NCBI GenBank assembly: GCA_902628925.1
Contig: CACOPA010000001.1
Coordinates: forward strand, 124,001-188,000
Length of the DNA stretch: 64,000 bases
Direction: 5' to 3'
From: an uncultured SAR86 cluster bacterium
GTDB taxonomy: Bacteria > Pseudomonadota > Gammaproteobacteria > Magnimaribacterales > D2472
Shown here: positions 8,622 through 17,749 of the stretch, in pieces
How the letters are laid out: each line of letters starts with the position of its first letter
Position numbering within the stretch: position 1 is the stretch's first letter
The notes under the pieces: generated by a model
Seen by the model: only the letters and a program-made list of their open reading frames with translations
Databases searched by the model: none
What the model was told of the DNA's origin: nothing
Position numbers and translations under genes: made by a program

Positions 8622-9959
8622 ATGAGCTTTGCAGAAATCACTAACTTATTTGTCTCGCTCGCATGGGGTCCATGGTTGGTTTTCTTGCTGGTAGGCTCAG
8701 GAATTTTTTTCTCTTTTTTTTCTAGGTTTATTCCCTTTAGAAACCTTAAAAAAGGGTTTAAGTACATGTTTCAAAAGGAAGCTTCTTCTGAGGGCAGTAT
8801 TTCAAAATATCAAGCGCTCAGTTCAGCTCTTTCAGGGACGATTGGCCTTGGAAACATAGCAGGGGTTGCTCTAGCAATTCAGCTTGCTGGACCTGGAGCT
8901 GTTTTCTGGATGTGGATCACAGCATGTCTTGGTATTGCGACAAAGTTTTTTACCTGCTCACTCTCTGTCATGTATCGTGAAAAAGATTCTGATGGAACTA
9001 TTTTAGGTGGGCCAATGTATGTCATTAAAAATGGTTTATCCAGCAAATGGGCGTTCCTTGCTTATCTGTTTGCTTTTTTTGGAATGATAGGAGGGTTACC
9101 CGCAGTCCAAAGCAATCAGATGGTACAAATAATTAGTGAATTTGCTTTGCCATTTTTCTCTTTTGATAATCAGTTGATCTTCAATATGATTTGTGGACTT
9201 ATTATTGCTGTGCTTGCTGGCACGGTAATAATTGGTGGGCTAACCAGGATTGCTAAAGCATCGTCCTGGCTTGTTCCCATCATGGGCGGACTGTATGTCT
9301 TAACAGCGACCTTTATTTTGATTGCTAACTTTGAAAATGTTCCAAGTGTTATCAAGATAATTTTTTCAGATGCCTTTACAGGAACCTCAGTCGCTGGTGG
9401 AACCTTAATGGGAGTTATTATGTATGGGATCCAAAGAGGAGCATTTAGTAATGAGGCTGGTATTGGAACCGAGGCGCTGATTCATGGTACTGCCAAAACA
9501 AACAACCCAATAAAACAGGGATTTGTTGCCATGATTGGTCCTATCTTTGATACGTTACTAATTTGCACTGCCACTGCAGTTGTAATAATTCTCTCTGGAT
9601 TATGGATGGGCGATCAATATTCAGGAGTTAGTCTAACTGCAATGGCATTCCAAACCTTTCTGGGAAGTGCTGGCATTGCAGTTGTATTTTTGTGTGTGGT
9701 ATTTTTTGGAATCAGCACTATCTTCACCTACTCTTATTATGGATCAGTATGTGCAAGATTTTTATTTGGTCCCAAGGGTCAGAGAGTTTATCTTTACATT
9801 TTCATTGCAACCATTATCTTCTTTGCCTCAATCTCTTTAGATTCTGCAATTAATATTATTGATGGATCTTTTGCAATGATGGCAATACCTACGCTAATTT
9901 CATCGATTATTCTGGCACCAAAAGTTATTGCCGAAGCAAACAAGTTTTTAGCTAGATAA
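8622..9959 (+). CDS. Sodium:alanine/glycine symporter (AGCS family)
   Basis: Inner-membrane sodium-coupled amino-acid symporter of the AGCS (AlsT/DagA) family, likely for alanine or glycine. 445 residues with about 11 hydrophobic segments. Family signatures: ALSGTIGLGNIAGVALA (first conserved loop), GGPMYVIKNGL, and IQRGAFSNEAGIGTEALIHG followed by TNNPIKQGFVAMIGPIFDTL. No clear Shine-Dalgarno motif precedes ATG 8622. The 99-bp upstream gap is too short for a glycine riboswitch and none was recognised. Its end overlaps the convergent GNAT gene by 12 bases. Confidence 0.9.
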   Translation: MSFAEITNLFVSLAWGPWLVFLLVGSGIFFSFFSRFIPFRNLKKGFKYMFQKEASSEGSISKYQALSSALSGTIGLGNIAGVALAIQLAGPGAVFWMWITACLGIATKFFTCSLSVMYREKDSDGTILGGPMYVIKNGLSSKWAFLAYLFAFFGMIGGLPAVQSNQMVQIISEFALPFFSFDNQLIFNMICGLIIAVLAGTVIIGGLTRIAKASSWLVPIMGGLYVLTATFILIANFENVPSVIKIIFSDAFTGTSVAGGTLMGVIMYGIQRGAFSNEAGIGTEALIHGTAKTNNPIKQGFVAMIGPIFDTLLICTATAVVIILSGLWMGDQYSGVSLTAMAFQTFLGSAGIAVVFLCVVFFGISTIFTYSYYGSVCARFLFGPKGQRVYLYIFIATIIFFASISLDSAINIIDGSFAMMAIPTLISSIILAPKVIAEANKFLAR

Positions 9960-10451
9960 TATTTTCTTGAAATAAATTACTGAGTGGCCATCTTCAAAGT
10001 CTTTGGTTCCGCACTCTTCAAATTCATTTTTTTTATGAAACTTAATTGATGGCTCATTTAATGGTTTAGAATTCACTTCGCAACAAATGACAGGTCTTTT
10101 ACCTCTAATTCTTGCTAGCTCATTATAAAATTGGGTTCCCAATCCTTTTTGTCTAAAGGGAAGATCAACAGCTATGCGATCAATGTAAATAAATTGACTT
10201 AATTGGTTGCTAAAAAATAAGTAATTTTCTGATTGATATTTCGAGCCTTCAAACATGCAGACCATGAAACCAATTAATGAGGATTGATTAAATGCGCATA
10301 GCAAAATATTGGACTGGCTCAAAAGTTTTTTTAGGTGATCCTCGTTGGTTAAAGAGCCGACCTCAGGAGTATTTTTTTGATTCAGGGCGTATATTGAATC
10401 TAAATATTCGGATGATTCATCCTTTGAAATATTAAGGATTTCGGTTTGCAT
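9948..10451 (-). CDS. GNAT-family N-acetyltransferase
   Basis: 167-residue acetyl-CoA-dependent N-acetyltransferase fold. The acetyl-CoA pyrophosphate loop is visible in IDRIAVDLPFRQKGLGTQFY (motif A, R-Q-K-G-L-G), and the C-terminal part CCEVNSKPLNEPSIKFHKK matches motif B with the conserved asparagine. The substrate cannot be told from sequence. It is the first listed gene of a minus-strand run with the crotonase and DUF952 genes upstream (12-bp gaps), and its 3' end overlaps the symporter gene tail to tail. Confidence 0.8.
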   Translation of the reverse strand: MQTEILNISKDESSEYLDSIYALNQKNTPEVGSLTNEDHLKKLLSQSNILLCAFNQSSLIGFMVCMFEGSKYQSENYLFFSNQLSQFIYIDRIAVDLPFRQKGLGTQFYNELARIRGKRPVICCEVNSKPLNEPSIKFHKKNEFEECGTKDFEDGHSVIYFKKILSS

Positions 10452-10463
10452 TTGTGTAAATGC

Positions 10464-11150
10464 TTATAAAACTTTTTGCTTGAATTTATTCATGGCGTCT
10501 AAAACAACTTTGGCTGTCTCATCCTTTGCGTAACGCTTAGTATTTTCATAAAAGGGATGGCCCAAAGTTGCTAGATCCTCTGCTTTTTCTAAAGCTGCCT
10601 TCATGAGAGATTCTTCGTTAACAACCACATCGAGGTATCCAGCCTCTACTGCATCAACCGTTGAAAAAGGTAAGCCATGCAATACAGCATTATAAAAATG
10701 CTTTTTAGAAACTCTATCCTTTAGGATCTCCATCATTTGAGTGGGTATGTCCATATTGTTGCGCACCTCATTTGCCTGACAAATATATTCTCCTGTGACT
10801 CCAATTCTGTAGTCTGCACAACAAAGAATGAATACTCCTAGTGCTATGGAGTGACCCGATGCTGCGACAATAACGGGTCTTGGAAATGTATAAATATCAT
10901 AGAGAAGCTGATTTCCAAGCGTTACCATTTTAGCTATCTTTTCTTTGTCGCCCGATGCGAATGTTTTTAGATCAAATCCTGCAGAAAACATTCCTTTTCT
11001 ACCAGTGATAACCAGGCATCCTTTGTCTTTGTGTACTTTACTCAAACACTCATAGAGACTCTCAAGCATGACTTGTGAAAAGACATTTGCCTTACCATCG
11101 TCAAGCCTGATGATTGAAATATCATTTTGAAATTCTATTTTTGCTGTCAT
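10464..11150 (-). CDS. Enoyl-CoA hydratase/isomerase (crotonase) family protein
   Basis: Crotonase-fold protein of 228 residues, slightly short for the family (usually 255-290). The oxyanion-hole segments are recognisable: FSAGFDLKTFASG (first HN-Ala/Gly loop) and AASGHSIALGVFILCCADYRIG (second loop). The usual catalytic glutamates of enoyl-CoA hydratase are not clearly at their positions (GEYICQANEVRNNMDIP), so hydratase activity is doubtful and an isomerase, thioesterase or other CoA-ester reaction is possible. In a run with GNAT and DUF952 genes; no beta-oxidation genes adjacent. Confidence 0.78.
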   Translation of the reverse strand: MTAKIEFQNDISIIRLDDGKANVFSQVMLESLYECLSKVHKDKGCLVITGRKGMFSAGFDLKTFASGDKEKIAKMVTLGNQLLYDIYTFPRPVIVAASGHSIALGVFILCCADYRIGVTGEYICQANEVRNNMDIPTQMMEILKDRVSKKHFYNAVLHGLPFSTVDAVEAGYLDVVVNEESLMKAALEKAEDLATLGHPFYENTKRYAKDETAKVVLDAMNKFKQKVL

Positions 11151-11161
11151 TTTTTTCTCAG

Positions 11162-11620
11162 TTATAAATTATTTTCTGCCTCAAGAATTATCTCACCGGG
11201 CAAACTAAATGCATCCCTTTTAATTTCCCACTTATTTATAATCTTTTCAACTTTTAGGATGCCATACAAGTGAGGAAATTCGCCAGATCTATCTCCAGCC
11301 GGCACTGCTTTCTCAAAAATAATTTCATCCTTAAAATCCTTTGTGTTAATTTGCAGGAGAATCAAGGAATCAAAATCTTTAAAATAAAAAGCTAGCGTCC
11401 CCGCTAATTGTTGTGCGGTTGATAAATGTATGAAGCCATCACTGCGATCTAGGGCCGTCTCAATTTCTCCTAATTCTTTTGCTTCTGTCCATTCGCTGAT
11501 AGTTAGTATTTTATAAACTTGTTTATTCATATTTTCTTCTCTATCAAAAGAGCATGCCATTAATAATATGCCACTCAAAGCAAGCAATAGCATTTTTGAC
11601 TTAAATTTCAGGATTCTCAT
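11162..11620 (-). CDS. DUF952 protein with predicted lipoprotein signal
   Basis: 152 residues from ATG 11620 (a TTG four codons earlier is open but less likely). Residues about 35-150 match DUF952: YKILTISEWTEAKELGEI, the hallmark RSDGFIHLSTAQQLAGTL, and LLQINTKDFKDEIIFEKA plus PHLYGIL. The N-terminus reads as a lipoprotein signal, with a hydrophobic run ending LLMACS (Cys at about 23). Most DUF952 proteins have no export signal, so localisation here is unusual. The biochemical role of DUF952 is not known to me. Divergent from the hydroxylase gene at 11653. Confidence 0.75.
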   Translation of the reverse strand: MRILKFKSKMLLLALSGILLMACSFDREENMNKQVYKILTISEWTEAKELGEIETALDRSDGFIHLSTAQQLAGTLAFYFKDFDSLILLQINTKDFKDEIIFEKAVPAGDRSGEFPHLYGILKVEKIINKWEIKRDAFSLPGEIILEAENNL

Positions 11621-11639
11621 AAAACTAAACAATAATTAG

Positions 11640-11645
11640 TATAAT
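11640..11645 (+). promoter_or_regulatory. TATAAT -10 box seven bases before ATG (possible leaderless promoter)
   Basis: TATAAT followed by seven bases and then ATG 11653. The expected transcription start coincides with, or lies next to, the start codon, and no Shine-Dalgarno sequence fits between them. Confidence 0.4.
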
Positions 11646-11652
11646 TTCGATC

Positions 11653-12861
11653 ATGGATTATGTGCCATATGCAGTCCCGTTTTTTTTATTAGCCATTTTG
11701 GTGGAACTTACCTATGGTTATTTAAAAAAGAATAATACCTACAGGCTAAATGATGCGATCTCAAGCTTATTTATGGGGTCCCTTCGAACAGCCAATAAAC
11801 TGATCTTTATTGGCCTGGGTGGATATGTATTTTACTTGATTGAAACAAACCTTACGCTTTGGCGGATGGATGCAAGTTCGGTGTTTACTTGGATTTTTGC
11901 TTTTGTGGTCTACGATTTTTTTTATTACTGGTTTCACCGTATTAGTCATGAGCGCCAAATTTTTTGGGCTTCACATGTTGCTCATCATCAAAGCGAGGAT
12001 TACAACCTGAGCACTGCTCTAAGGCAAACTGGAACAGGCGCTTTGCTGACTTGGGTTTTTTACATACCGGTTTTCTTGATAGGTGTGCCCTCCCATGTAT
12101 TTGTCAGTGTTGCCTCATTAAATCTAATTTATCAATTTTGGGTTCATAGTGAACATATTCCAAAACTTGGGTTCTATGAATGGATTTTTGTGACACCCTC
12201 AAACCATCGCGTTCATCATGCCCAAAATGACGAATATATAGATAAAAACTATGGCGGTGTTTTTATCATTTGGGACAGAATGTTTGGAACCTTTAAAGAA
12301 GAGGACACCAAAATTCCGTGTATCTATGGAATAAGGGGGCCTATTAAAACCTTTAACCCGATTTGGGCAAATTTACATATTTATGTTCAGATGTTGAAAG
12401 ATATTTGGGGTTCAAAATCGCTGAAAGATAAGCTCTATGTTCCCTTTGCCCGAACCGGCTGGCGCCCAAGTTCATTGGAGAATGATTCATTCAAAGATGA
12501 TTTTGATCCGAATTTATTTAAAAAATATAATCCGCAATCATCAAAAAAAATTAAGTTCTATGCTTTTGCTCAGTTTATCGTACTGAGTTTTGTTGGGCTT
12601 ATAGTTCTTGAGTCAGGTATTTTTGGATATTCCGAATTATGCATAATCATCGGGATGATGGCATTCACAATGTTTTGCACTGCCGCTTGGTTGGATGGGA
12701 AAAAGGCATACAAATCTGAATCACTCAGATTGATAGTGCTAGTAGTACTTGGAGTCTATGCGTTAAGTAATCCTCTAACCTACCAGCTGGCTCTGGGCTT
12801 ATTTGTTTATGTAGGCTTAAACTTTATTGCATTGCCAACCTTAAAACCATCGATCAATTAA
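11653..12861 (+). CDS. Fatty-acid hydroxylase/sterol desaturase-superfamily membrane di-iron enzyme
   Basis: 402-residue integral membrane oxygenase-like protein. The di-iron histidine clusters of the superfamily are all visible: WFHRISHE (HX3H), HVAHHQ (HX2HH), HSEH and SNHRVHHAQN (HX2HH). The first half resembles alkylglycerol-monooxygenase-type members (RIFW-like helix, then TALRQTGTGALL and FEEDT segment); the last ~120 residues are additional transmembrane helices. Substrate is probably a membrane lipid or sterol-like molecule; the sequence does not tell which. Followed four bases later by the GH3 gene. Confidence 0.85.
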   Translation: MDYVPYAVPFFLLAILVELTYGYLKKNNTYRLNDAISSLFMGSLRTANKLIFIGLGGYVFYLIETNLTLWRMDASSVFTWIFAFVVYDFFYYWFHRISHERQIFWASHVAHHQSEDYNLSTALRQTGTGALLTWVFYIPVFLIGVPSHVFVSVASLNLIYQFWVHSEHIPKLGFYEWIFVTPSNHRVHHAQNDEYIDKNYGGVFIIWDRMFGTFKEEDTKIPCIYGIRGPIKTFNPIWANLHIYVQMLKDIWGSKSLKDKLYVPFARTGWRPSSLENDSFKDDFDPNLFKKYNPQSSKKIKFYAFAQFIVLSFVGLIVLESGIFGYSELCIIIGMMAFTMFCTAAWLDGKKAYKSESLRLIVLVVLGVYALSNPLTYQLALGLFVYVGLNFIALPTLKPSIN

Positions 12862-12865
12862 GATC

Positions 12866-14791
12866 ATGAAACCATCTGTTTTTAGCAGAATTTTCTTAAT
12901 ATTGCTTTTTTTAATTAGTGTCTTAATTGTTAATTTTATTTTTTCTCCAATTGAGCGGGTCATTTATTTGGTGAAATTGAAGCCTGAAGTAAAAGTGCTT
13001 GATATAGACGGCATATCTTTTAGGGATCTAAATAAAAACAATAAGCTTGATCGATACGAAGATCATAGACTTGATACTGTCCAAAGAGTTGAGGATCTAA
13101 TATCGCAAATGACACTTGAAGAGAAAGTAGGAACATTGTTTCATCCACCGGTGACGATCAATCCTGACTGGATGTTTAGGCTTTATTCATTATTTGTGGA
13201 TGGCGGAAAGCTTACTGAAAGTGAGATCATTAATCAGCACATTAATCACTTCAATTTATACGGCAATCCAAAACCTGAAAGACTTGCAAAAAGATTAAAC
13301 AACCTTCAAAAGATTGCCTCAAGATCAAGATTGGGGATTCCAGTTACCATTAGCTCAGACCCTATTCATGAAGTGCCAAACGGAGGAGGTGTAGCATCTT
13401 TTTCTTTGGATGGGTTCTCTAAATGGCCCTCGCAGCTAGGTCTCGCTGCCTCTCAAGATCCTAACCTTGTGAAGCAATTTGCAGAGATAGCGCGAGAAGA
13501 ATATCTTGCTGTTGGAATCAGAACTGCGCTGCATCCAATGGCTGATCTAGCAACTGAGCCAAGGTGGGCAAGAAACTTCGGTACATTTGGGTCGGACAAT
13601 GTTATGAGTTCAAAACTAACCATGGCTTACATGGATGGGTTTCAAGGTAAGACCATAGACTCTCAAAGCGTAATGACCATGGTCAAACATTTTCCTGGCG
13701 GCGGGCCTCAAGAAAATGGCTTAGATCCTCATTTATTTTCTGGCAGGAATCAGATCTATCCCGGAAACATGTTTGATTACCACATTAAGCCCTTTATCGA
13801 TGCCATCAATAATAACCTTGCCGTCATCATGCCTTACTATGGAATCACGGTTAATCAAACTTCTGAAAATGTTGCTATCGGTTTTAATAAAGACCTTTTA
13901 ACCACCCTGCTTAGAAATGAGCTTGGCTATAAAGGTGTAATTTGTTCAGATTGGGGAATCATTAATGGTCGACACTGGGGAGTTGGAGATCTATCAATTG
14001 AAGAGCGCTATATTAAAGCTATTGATGCTGGGATAGATCAATTTGGCGGAGAAAAAGATACTGAAGTTGTTATAGAGCTTGTAAAAAAAGGTCTAATGCC
14101 GTTATCTAGAATAGATGCCTCTGTTAAAAGGATCTTAAAAAATAAATTTGATCTTGGGTTATTTGATAACCCCTACGTGGAGGTTGATCAAGTAAAAAGT
14201 CGAGTAAATACTGAGCGCAATATTAAGCTGGGGAAAGAGGCTCAAAAACAGTCCATGGTTCTTCTTAAAAATGACTCAACTTTACCACTTGAGAAAAACA
14301 TTAATATTTTTGTGGATGGGTTTAATACAAAAAGTATTGTTCATGGCAATGTGGTCAGTGATATCAAAGACGCTGACGTAATTGTTTCTTATGTACATAC
14401 AGTTTTTAATGGCAATCAGCCATCTGGCATTGATAGGCTGGTAGATAATGTTCTAAGCTCTATTTTTCCCAACCAAGACCTTAACTTTTCTCCAGAAATT
14501 TTGGAAAAGCTTGATGAATTTTCTTCGATTAAGCCCCTCATCGTTATAGTTGATCTCAACAGGCCAGCCATTCTGGATTCCATCAATCAGATGAGCTCTG
14601 CTTTAGTTGGAACTTTTGGCGTTGATGAAAGTGTAATTTTTGAAACTTTATTTGGTGAATCTAAACCTACTGGGAAATTGCCTTTTGAAATTCCCTCCTC
14701 AATGAAAGAGGTGAATGAACAGCTTGAGGACGTTCCAGATGACACCATGAATCCAACTTTTAAATTTGGATTTGGCTTAACCTATCCCTAG
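12866..14791 (+). CDS. Glycoside hydrolase family 3 (beta-glucosidase-like), membrane-anchored
   Basis: 641-residue GH3 enzyme. An N-terminal hydrophobic segment (about residues 8-30) suggests a signal anchor, so it probably acts in the periplasm. An EF-hand-like loop DLNKNNKLDRYED precedes the catalytic domain, as in several GH3 subfamilies. Catalytic-domain signatures: MTLEEKVGTLFHPP, GIPVTISSDPIHE, VKHFPGGGPQ (substrate-binding KHF) and the nucleophile aspartate in GVICSDWG at about residue 365. A shorter (alpha/beta)6 domain follows, and no FnIII domain is present. The acid/base residue is not assigned. Substrate likely a beta-linked gluco-oligosaccharide. Follows the hydroxylase gene by four bases. 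Confidence 0.87.
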   Translation: MKPSVFSRIFLILLFLISVLIVNFIFSPIERVIYLVKLKPEVKVLDIDGISFRDLNKNNKLDRYEDHRLDTVQRVEDLISQMTLEEKVGTLFHPPVTINPDWMFRLYSLFVDGGKLTESEIINQHINHFNLYGNPKPERLAKRLNNLQKIASRSRLGIPVTISSDPIHEVPNGGGVASFSLDGFSKWPSQLGLAASQDPNLVKQFAEIAREEYLAVGIRTALHPMADLATEPRWARNFGTFGSDNVMSSKLTMAYMDGFQGKTIDSQSVMTMVKHFPGGGPQENGLDPHLFSGRNQIYPGNMFDYHIKPFIDAINNNLAVIMPYYGITVNQTSENVAIGFNKDLLTTLLRNELGYKGVICSDWGIINGRHWGVGDLSIEERYIKAIDAGIDQFGGEKDTEVVIELVKKGLMPLSRIDASVKRILKNKFDLGLFDNPYVEVDQVKSRVNTERNIKLGKEAQKQSMVLLKNDSTLPLEKNINIFVDGFNTKSIVHGNVVSDIKDADVIVSYVHTVFNGNQPSGIDRLVDNVLSSIFPNQDLNFSPEILEKLDEFSSIKPLIVIVDLNRPAILDSINQMSSALVGTFGVDESVIFETLFGESKPTGKLPFEIPSSMKEVNEQLEDVPDDTMNPTFKFGFGLTYP

Positions 14792-14794
14792 TAA

Positions 14795-15187
14795 TTAAAA
14801 GTTCTCTTCTCTAACGTAGCCGACATCCGTGCTTTTAAAATGTTTGAAAGGTACCTCCAATGCTCTTACTGCTGCGATAGCATCCTCAGATAAATTTCCA
14901 TAGACTTCGATTTCAAAGGTATCAGCTAATTCATCATGTTTTTCAACATATGCTTGAACGGGCGGATTGTTAATGTGGGCAATCAAGGCCTCGCTGTCGG
15001 TATAAACTTCACTCCACACAAAACCAAGTGGATCATCAGGATCTTTATCAAAATTATGAAAAAGCATGCCGGGCTCAGATTCCTTAACTGCGTTATCAAC
15101 CTCTTCCGCTATGGCTAAGTATTCTTCAATCATATTTTCTTTTACGCCAATTCTTGCTATTAATAAAAATGGATTTCTACCTGTCAT
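14795..15187 (-). CDS. Antibiotic-biosynthesis-monooxygenase (ABM)-domain protein
   Basis: 130-residue dimeric alpha+beta-barrel protein of the ABM/YgiN type, small cofactor-free or quinol-linked monooxygenases. Seen: FLLIARIGVKENMIEEYLA beta-alpha opening, SEPGMLFHNFDKDP and the FVWSEVYTDSEALIAHINN core typical of the fold. A strong ribosome-binding site (AAGGAG, 6 bases before ATG 15187) fixes the start. Convergent with the GH3 gene after three bases. Function unassigned. Confidence 0.75.
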   Translation of the reverse strand: MTGRNPFLLIARIGVKENMIEEYLAIAEEVDNAVKESEPGMLFHNFDKDPDDPLGFVWSEVYTDSEALIAHINNPPVQAYVEKHDELADTFEIEVYGNLSEDAIAAVRALEVPFKHFKSTDVGYVREENF

Positions 15188-15202
15188 ATTGTTCTCCTTC
15201 GA

Positions 15203-15709
15203 TTATTTAATTCTTCTAACTCTTATTGATAGTTTTTTACCTTCAACCTTTAAAACAAAACCACTAATTAATGCCTCATTAATTTCAATATTATTTGAAC
15301 CTTTAAGTTTTGAGAGCTGTCCACGATTGAGCGCTTCGACTGTCCTCCATGTCTGTCCATTGTTGAGCTGAACGCTAACTTTTTTATTGGAGAGTTGCTT
15401 CACTGAAACTATTCTTGCTTTAAGACTTATTTTTTTTGAATCCTCTATGAGTTTTTTTGGTAGCCCAAATTCTTCTCTTGCTTTCACTTGAGGAGGCGAA
15501 TCCTTTTGCGAAATCTTTGGTTGTGGTTTATCAATTTGAATGATTCTTTCAACCTCACCCTCTTTTGGCTCCTCCATAAAAATACTGTCATAGCATGCCA
15601 AGCGCTTTTTATCATTTGAGATTTGAGTGCAATCGTTAGCTATTGCATCTGCATGTAGGAATGAAAAAAAAGAAAGAGCTGCAAACGATAAGAATATTAT
15701 TTTTTTCAC
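15203..15709 (-). CDS. Secreted hypothetical protein with DCTQI..RLACYD motif
   Basis: 168 residues beginning at GTG 15709. A clear Sec signal peptide (MKKIIFLSFAALSFFSFLHA) is followed by NDCTQISNDKKRLACYDSIF, a short motif with two cysteines found near the N-terminus of many small periplasmic proteins, including the T6SS-associated VasI type. The remaining part is Lys/Gln/Pro-rich and ends in a predicted small beta domain (ARIVSVKQLSNKKVSVQL to KKLSIRVRRIK). No firm family assignment. Stands upstream of the ABM gene with a 15-bp gap. Confidence 0.65.
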   Translation of the reverse strand: MKKIIFLSFAALSFFSFLHADAIANDCTQISNDKKRLACYDSIFMEEPKEGEVERIIQIDKPQPKISQKDSPPQVKAREEFGLPKKLIEDSKKISLKARIVSVKQLSNKKVSVQLNNGQTWRTVEALNRGQLSKLKGSNNIEINEALISGFVLKVEGKKLSIRVRRIK

Positions 15710-15771
15710 AGGTCTAAATATATCAAAAGTTTAAAGAAACAGTTATGAAAAACCATTAAGAATAGGATGAT

Positions 15772-16611
15772 TTAAGTATGCTCTATGAATAGTGTTGGAA
15801 CACTGTGTGTATGGCTTTTAATTGTCATAACCAAAGTACCTTCTTTAACGCCTTTCTTGATTTCTGTTGCATCGACTCCCAACTTCATTAGTCTTTCTCT
15901 GCATGAAGCTAGGTCACTTACATTCCAAGCTAAACCCCAAAGCTTGTCGATTGCATCATTTTGATTCTTTTCTTCGATCACTTCGATTGTGGTTTTATTC
16001 AGTCTAAAAAACAACATTCGCTTTTGCCAATGCTCTACAAATTTATCTAATGCAAGTCTGATATTGAATAAATCTCTGTAAGTCTTAATAAACCCTTCCG
16101 CATCATTGGTACTTATAACAACATGATCTAATCGGTGAACTGATGAGTCTGAATATTTATTAACCTTGAGCAATTTACCTCCGGTATGCTCAATGATGAA
16201 TGAGAATAATCCCCTTGAAAGCTCTGACACTAAGAATTGATTTATCCAAGTTCTCTTCTCTCCCGTTTCCAAGTTTACGCCTTCGCCTGAAGATGCATCA
16301 GCCAAGTTGAATGAATTTTTTTGCATGGTGGTTCTAAACTGATTCATGTCTGAGGTTCCAAAGACAATACCATTTAGTCCTTCACCATTGTTTTTAAGAG
16401 TATGTTTTATAAGGTCAGCACCAATCCCTTCACCCCCGACAGCAAGTAATTCAAGGTAGGTGTTTTGGAAATTAAAAAGGGTGTTTTTAGTGCCAAATTC
16501 TTTATGCTCACCTTTCCAAACAGGAGGGTTGCCAAGAATCATTTCATAATTTTTTGATGCCTCATCCAGATCTTCAACTGCGATGATTACATGATCAATT
16601 GAATCTAGCAT
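15772..16611 (-). CDS. VOC/glyoxalase-like domain protein
   Basis: 279 residues starting at ATG 16611; a TTG 33 bases earlier keeps the frame open but gives an unusual N-terminus. Two repeats of the vicinal-oxygen-chelate fold are visible: SIDHVIIAVEDLDEASKNY at the start and VHRLDHVVISTNDAEGFIKTY at about residue 155, with an NTYLELLAV metal-site-like strand. Resembles the Glyoxalase_3-like family of putative lactoylglutathione-lyase or dioxygenase relatives. Metal ligands and substrate cannot be fixed. Ten bases after the barrel-protein gene, probably cotranscribed. Confidence 0.75.
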   Translation of the reverse strand: MLDSIDHVIIAVEDLDEASKNYEMILGNPPVWKGEHKEFGTKNTLFNFQNTYLELLAVGGEGIGADLIKHTLKNNGEGLNGIVFGTSDMNQFRTTMQKNSFNLADASSGEGVNLETGEKRTWINQFLVSELSRGLFSFIIEHTGGKLLKVNKYSDSSVHRLDHVVISTNDAEGFIKTYRDLFNIRLALDKFVEHWQKRMLFFRLNKTTIEVIEEKNQNDAIDKLWGLAWNVSDLASCRERLMKLGVDATEIKKGVKEGTLVMTIKSHTHSVPTLFIEHT

Positions 16612-16621
16612 TGAAAAAGGT

Positions 16622-17740
16622 TTATAAGCTTTTTTGATAACCAAAAATAACTTTGTAATCTGTTTTCATCTGTAGGTTATTTTTGTCCTGATCAATTGGA
16701 AAGATGACTTCTAAACCGAACCTATGATTGTCGCTCGAAAATATTGAAGTAATCAGGTTAACCCCAACGGCAAGGTAAACATTAAGACCACCATAATTTC
16801 TTGGATCTGCAGTTTGTACTGGCGCAGATATTAAGATGTTTCTTCCCGAAATTTTATCTTGATGTATTGTATTTAACCTCGATGATATTGACACAGATTT
16901 GCTTAGGGGCATTTGTACCCATGAGTTAAATTCTGCCTTATCTCCAAAAGCCCAGTCTTTGTCATTAATAACAGTTTTGTTCCTAATCTGGTTACCCCAA
17001 ACCATACCGTTTTTAAATGTTCTGACATTGGTTAATCCTAAGATCACTGATGTTGCATCATCACCAGGCTGCATCCCATAAGGCAAAACCATATCCATCC
17101 TTTGGTTCATTGGGGTTAGCACTGTGTCCTTTGAGGTATTTTCTCCAATTGACTGCTGAAGGCCTGTTTCTAGGTGCCACCTTGAACTAATACTTTGGTT
17201 GAATCTATAAAGCAGGCTTACAGATAAGTCAGATAAATCACTTGATGAGGTTTTAAACTTTCCAATGAAGTCCCTGCTCATCATTGGCTTAAATGTTTTT
17301 AAGTCCATGCTTTTGGACATATACATGGCCATGGCCATTAAAGTTATATTATCGGATGGGGAGTACATTCCTCCCAGCATGGTCATTTGCATGTTCATTT
17401 CTTTGGGCACAACAGACAGATTTGCTGGCATGTTTGAAACGGTGTTTGGTAAATTTATGATTGCCTGTTCTCTAATATCTTTTCCATCAAGCAGGTTGCC
17501 GTTCATATGCATATATTCTTGCCTCAAAGAGAGCATAAATTTACTGTGATGCATGTCCCCCATTATTCCAATAGGTGCATGATCAGAAGCGCTCATCATT
17601 TTGTGATGATGCATGTGTTGATGCGCCATTTTCTTTTCTTCAGATAGCTTACTGAGCAATGGCTCGCACATTTCGCAAACCGAGTAAATGCTAACACTCA
17701 TAACTAATGTGGCCAAAAATAAATATTTATTACTACTCAT
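16622..17740 (-). CDS. Met/His-rich outer-membrane beta-barrel protein, putative metal (copper)-linked
   Basis: 372 residues with a signal-like N-terminus (LFLATLVMSVSIYSV) followed by CEMCEPLL and a stretch extraordinarily rich in His and Met (AHQHMHHHKMMSASDHAP), then APIGIMGDMHHSKFMLSLRQ, which is the opening of a beta-barrel family commonly found next to copper-resistance genes. The rest has alternating amphipathic strands ending in an aromatic/Leu C-terminus. Methionine-rich clusters continue (MNMQMTMLGGMY, MAMAMYMSKSM). Together with the neighbouring PepSY membrane protein this points to copper or other soft-metal handling; transport itself is not shown. Confidence 0.65.
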   Translation of the reverse strand: MSSNKYLFLATLVMSVSIYSVCEMCEPLLSKLSEEKKMAHQHMHHHKMMSASDHAPIGIMGDMHHSKFMLSLRQEYMHMNGNLLDGKDIREQAIINLPNTVSNMPANLSVVPKEMNMQMTMLGGMYSPSDNITLMAMAMYMSKSMDLKTFKPMMSRDFIGKFKTSSSDLSDLSVSLLYRFNQSISSRWHLETGLQQSIGENTSKDTVLTPMNQRMDMVLPYGMQPGDDATSVILGLTNVRTFKNGMVWGNQIRNKTVINDKDWAFGDKAEFNSWVQMPLSKSVSISSRLNTIHQDKISGRNILISAPVQTADPRNYGGLNVYLAVGVNLITSIFSSDNHRFGLEVIFPIDQDKNNLQMKTDYKVIFGYQKSL

Positions 17741-17749
17741 TAATTAGCC

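Noticed and set aside
10464-11150. Definite enoyl-CoA hydratase
   Set aside because: The crotonase fold is clear but the two catalytic glutamates are not evident, so only the family is claimed.
17265-17549. Plus-strand frame opposite the Met/His-rich barrel gene
   Set aside because: It is the mirror image of a biased Met/His coding sequence with no independent signals.
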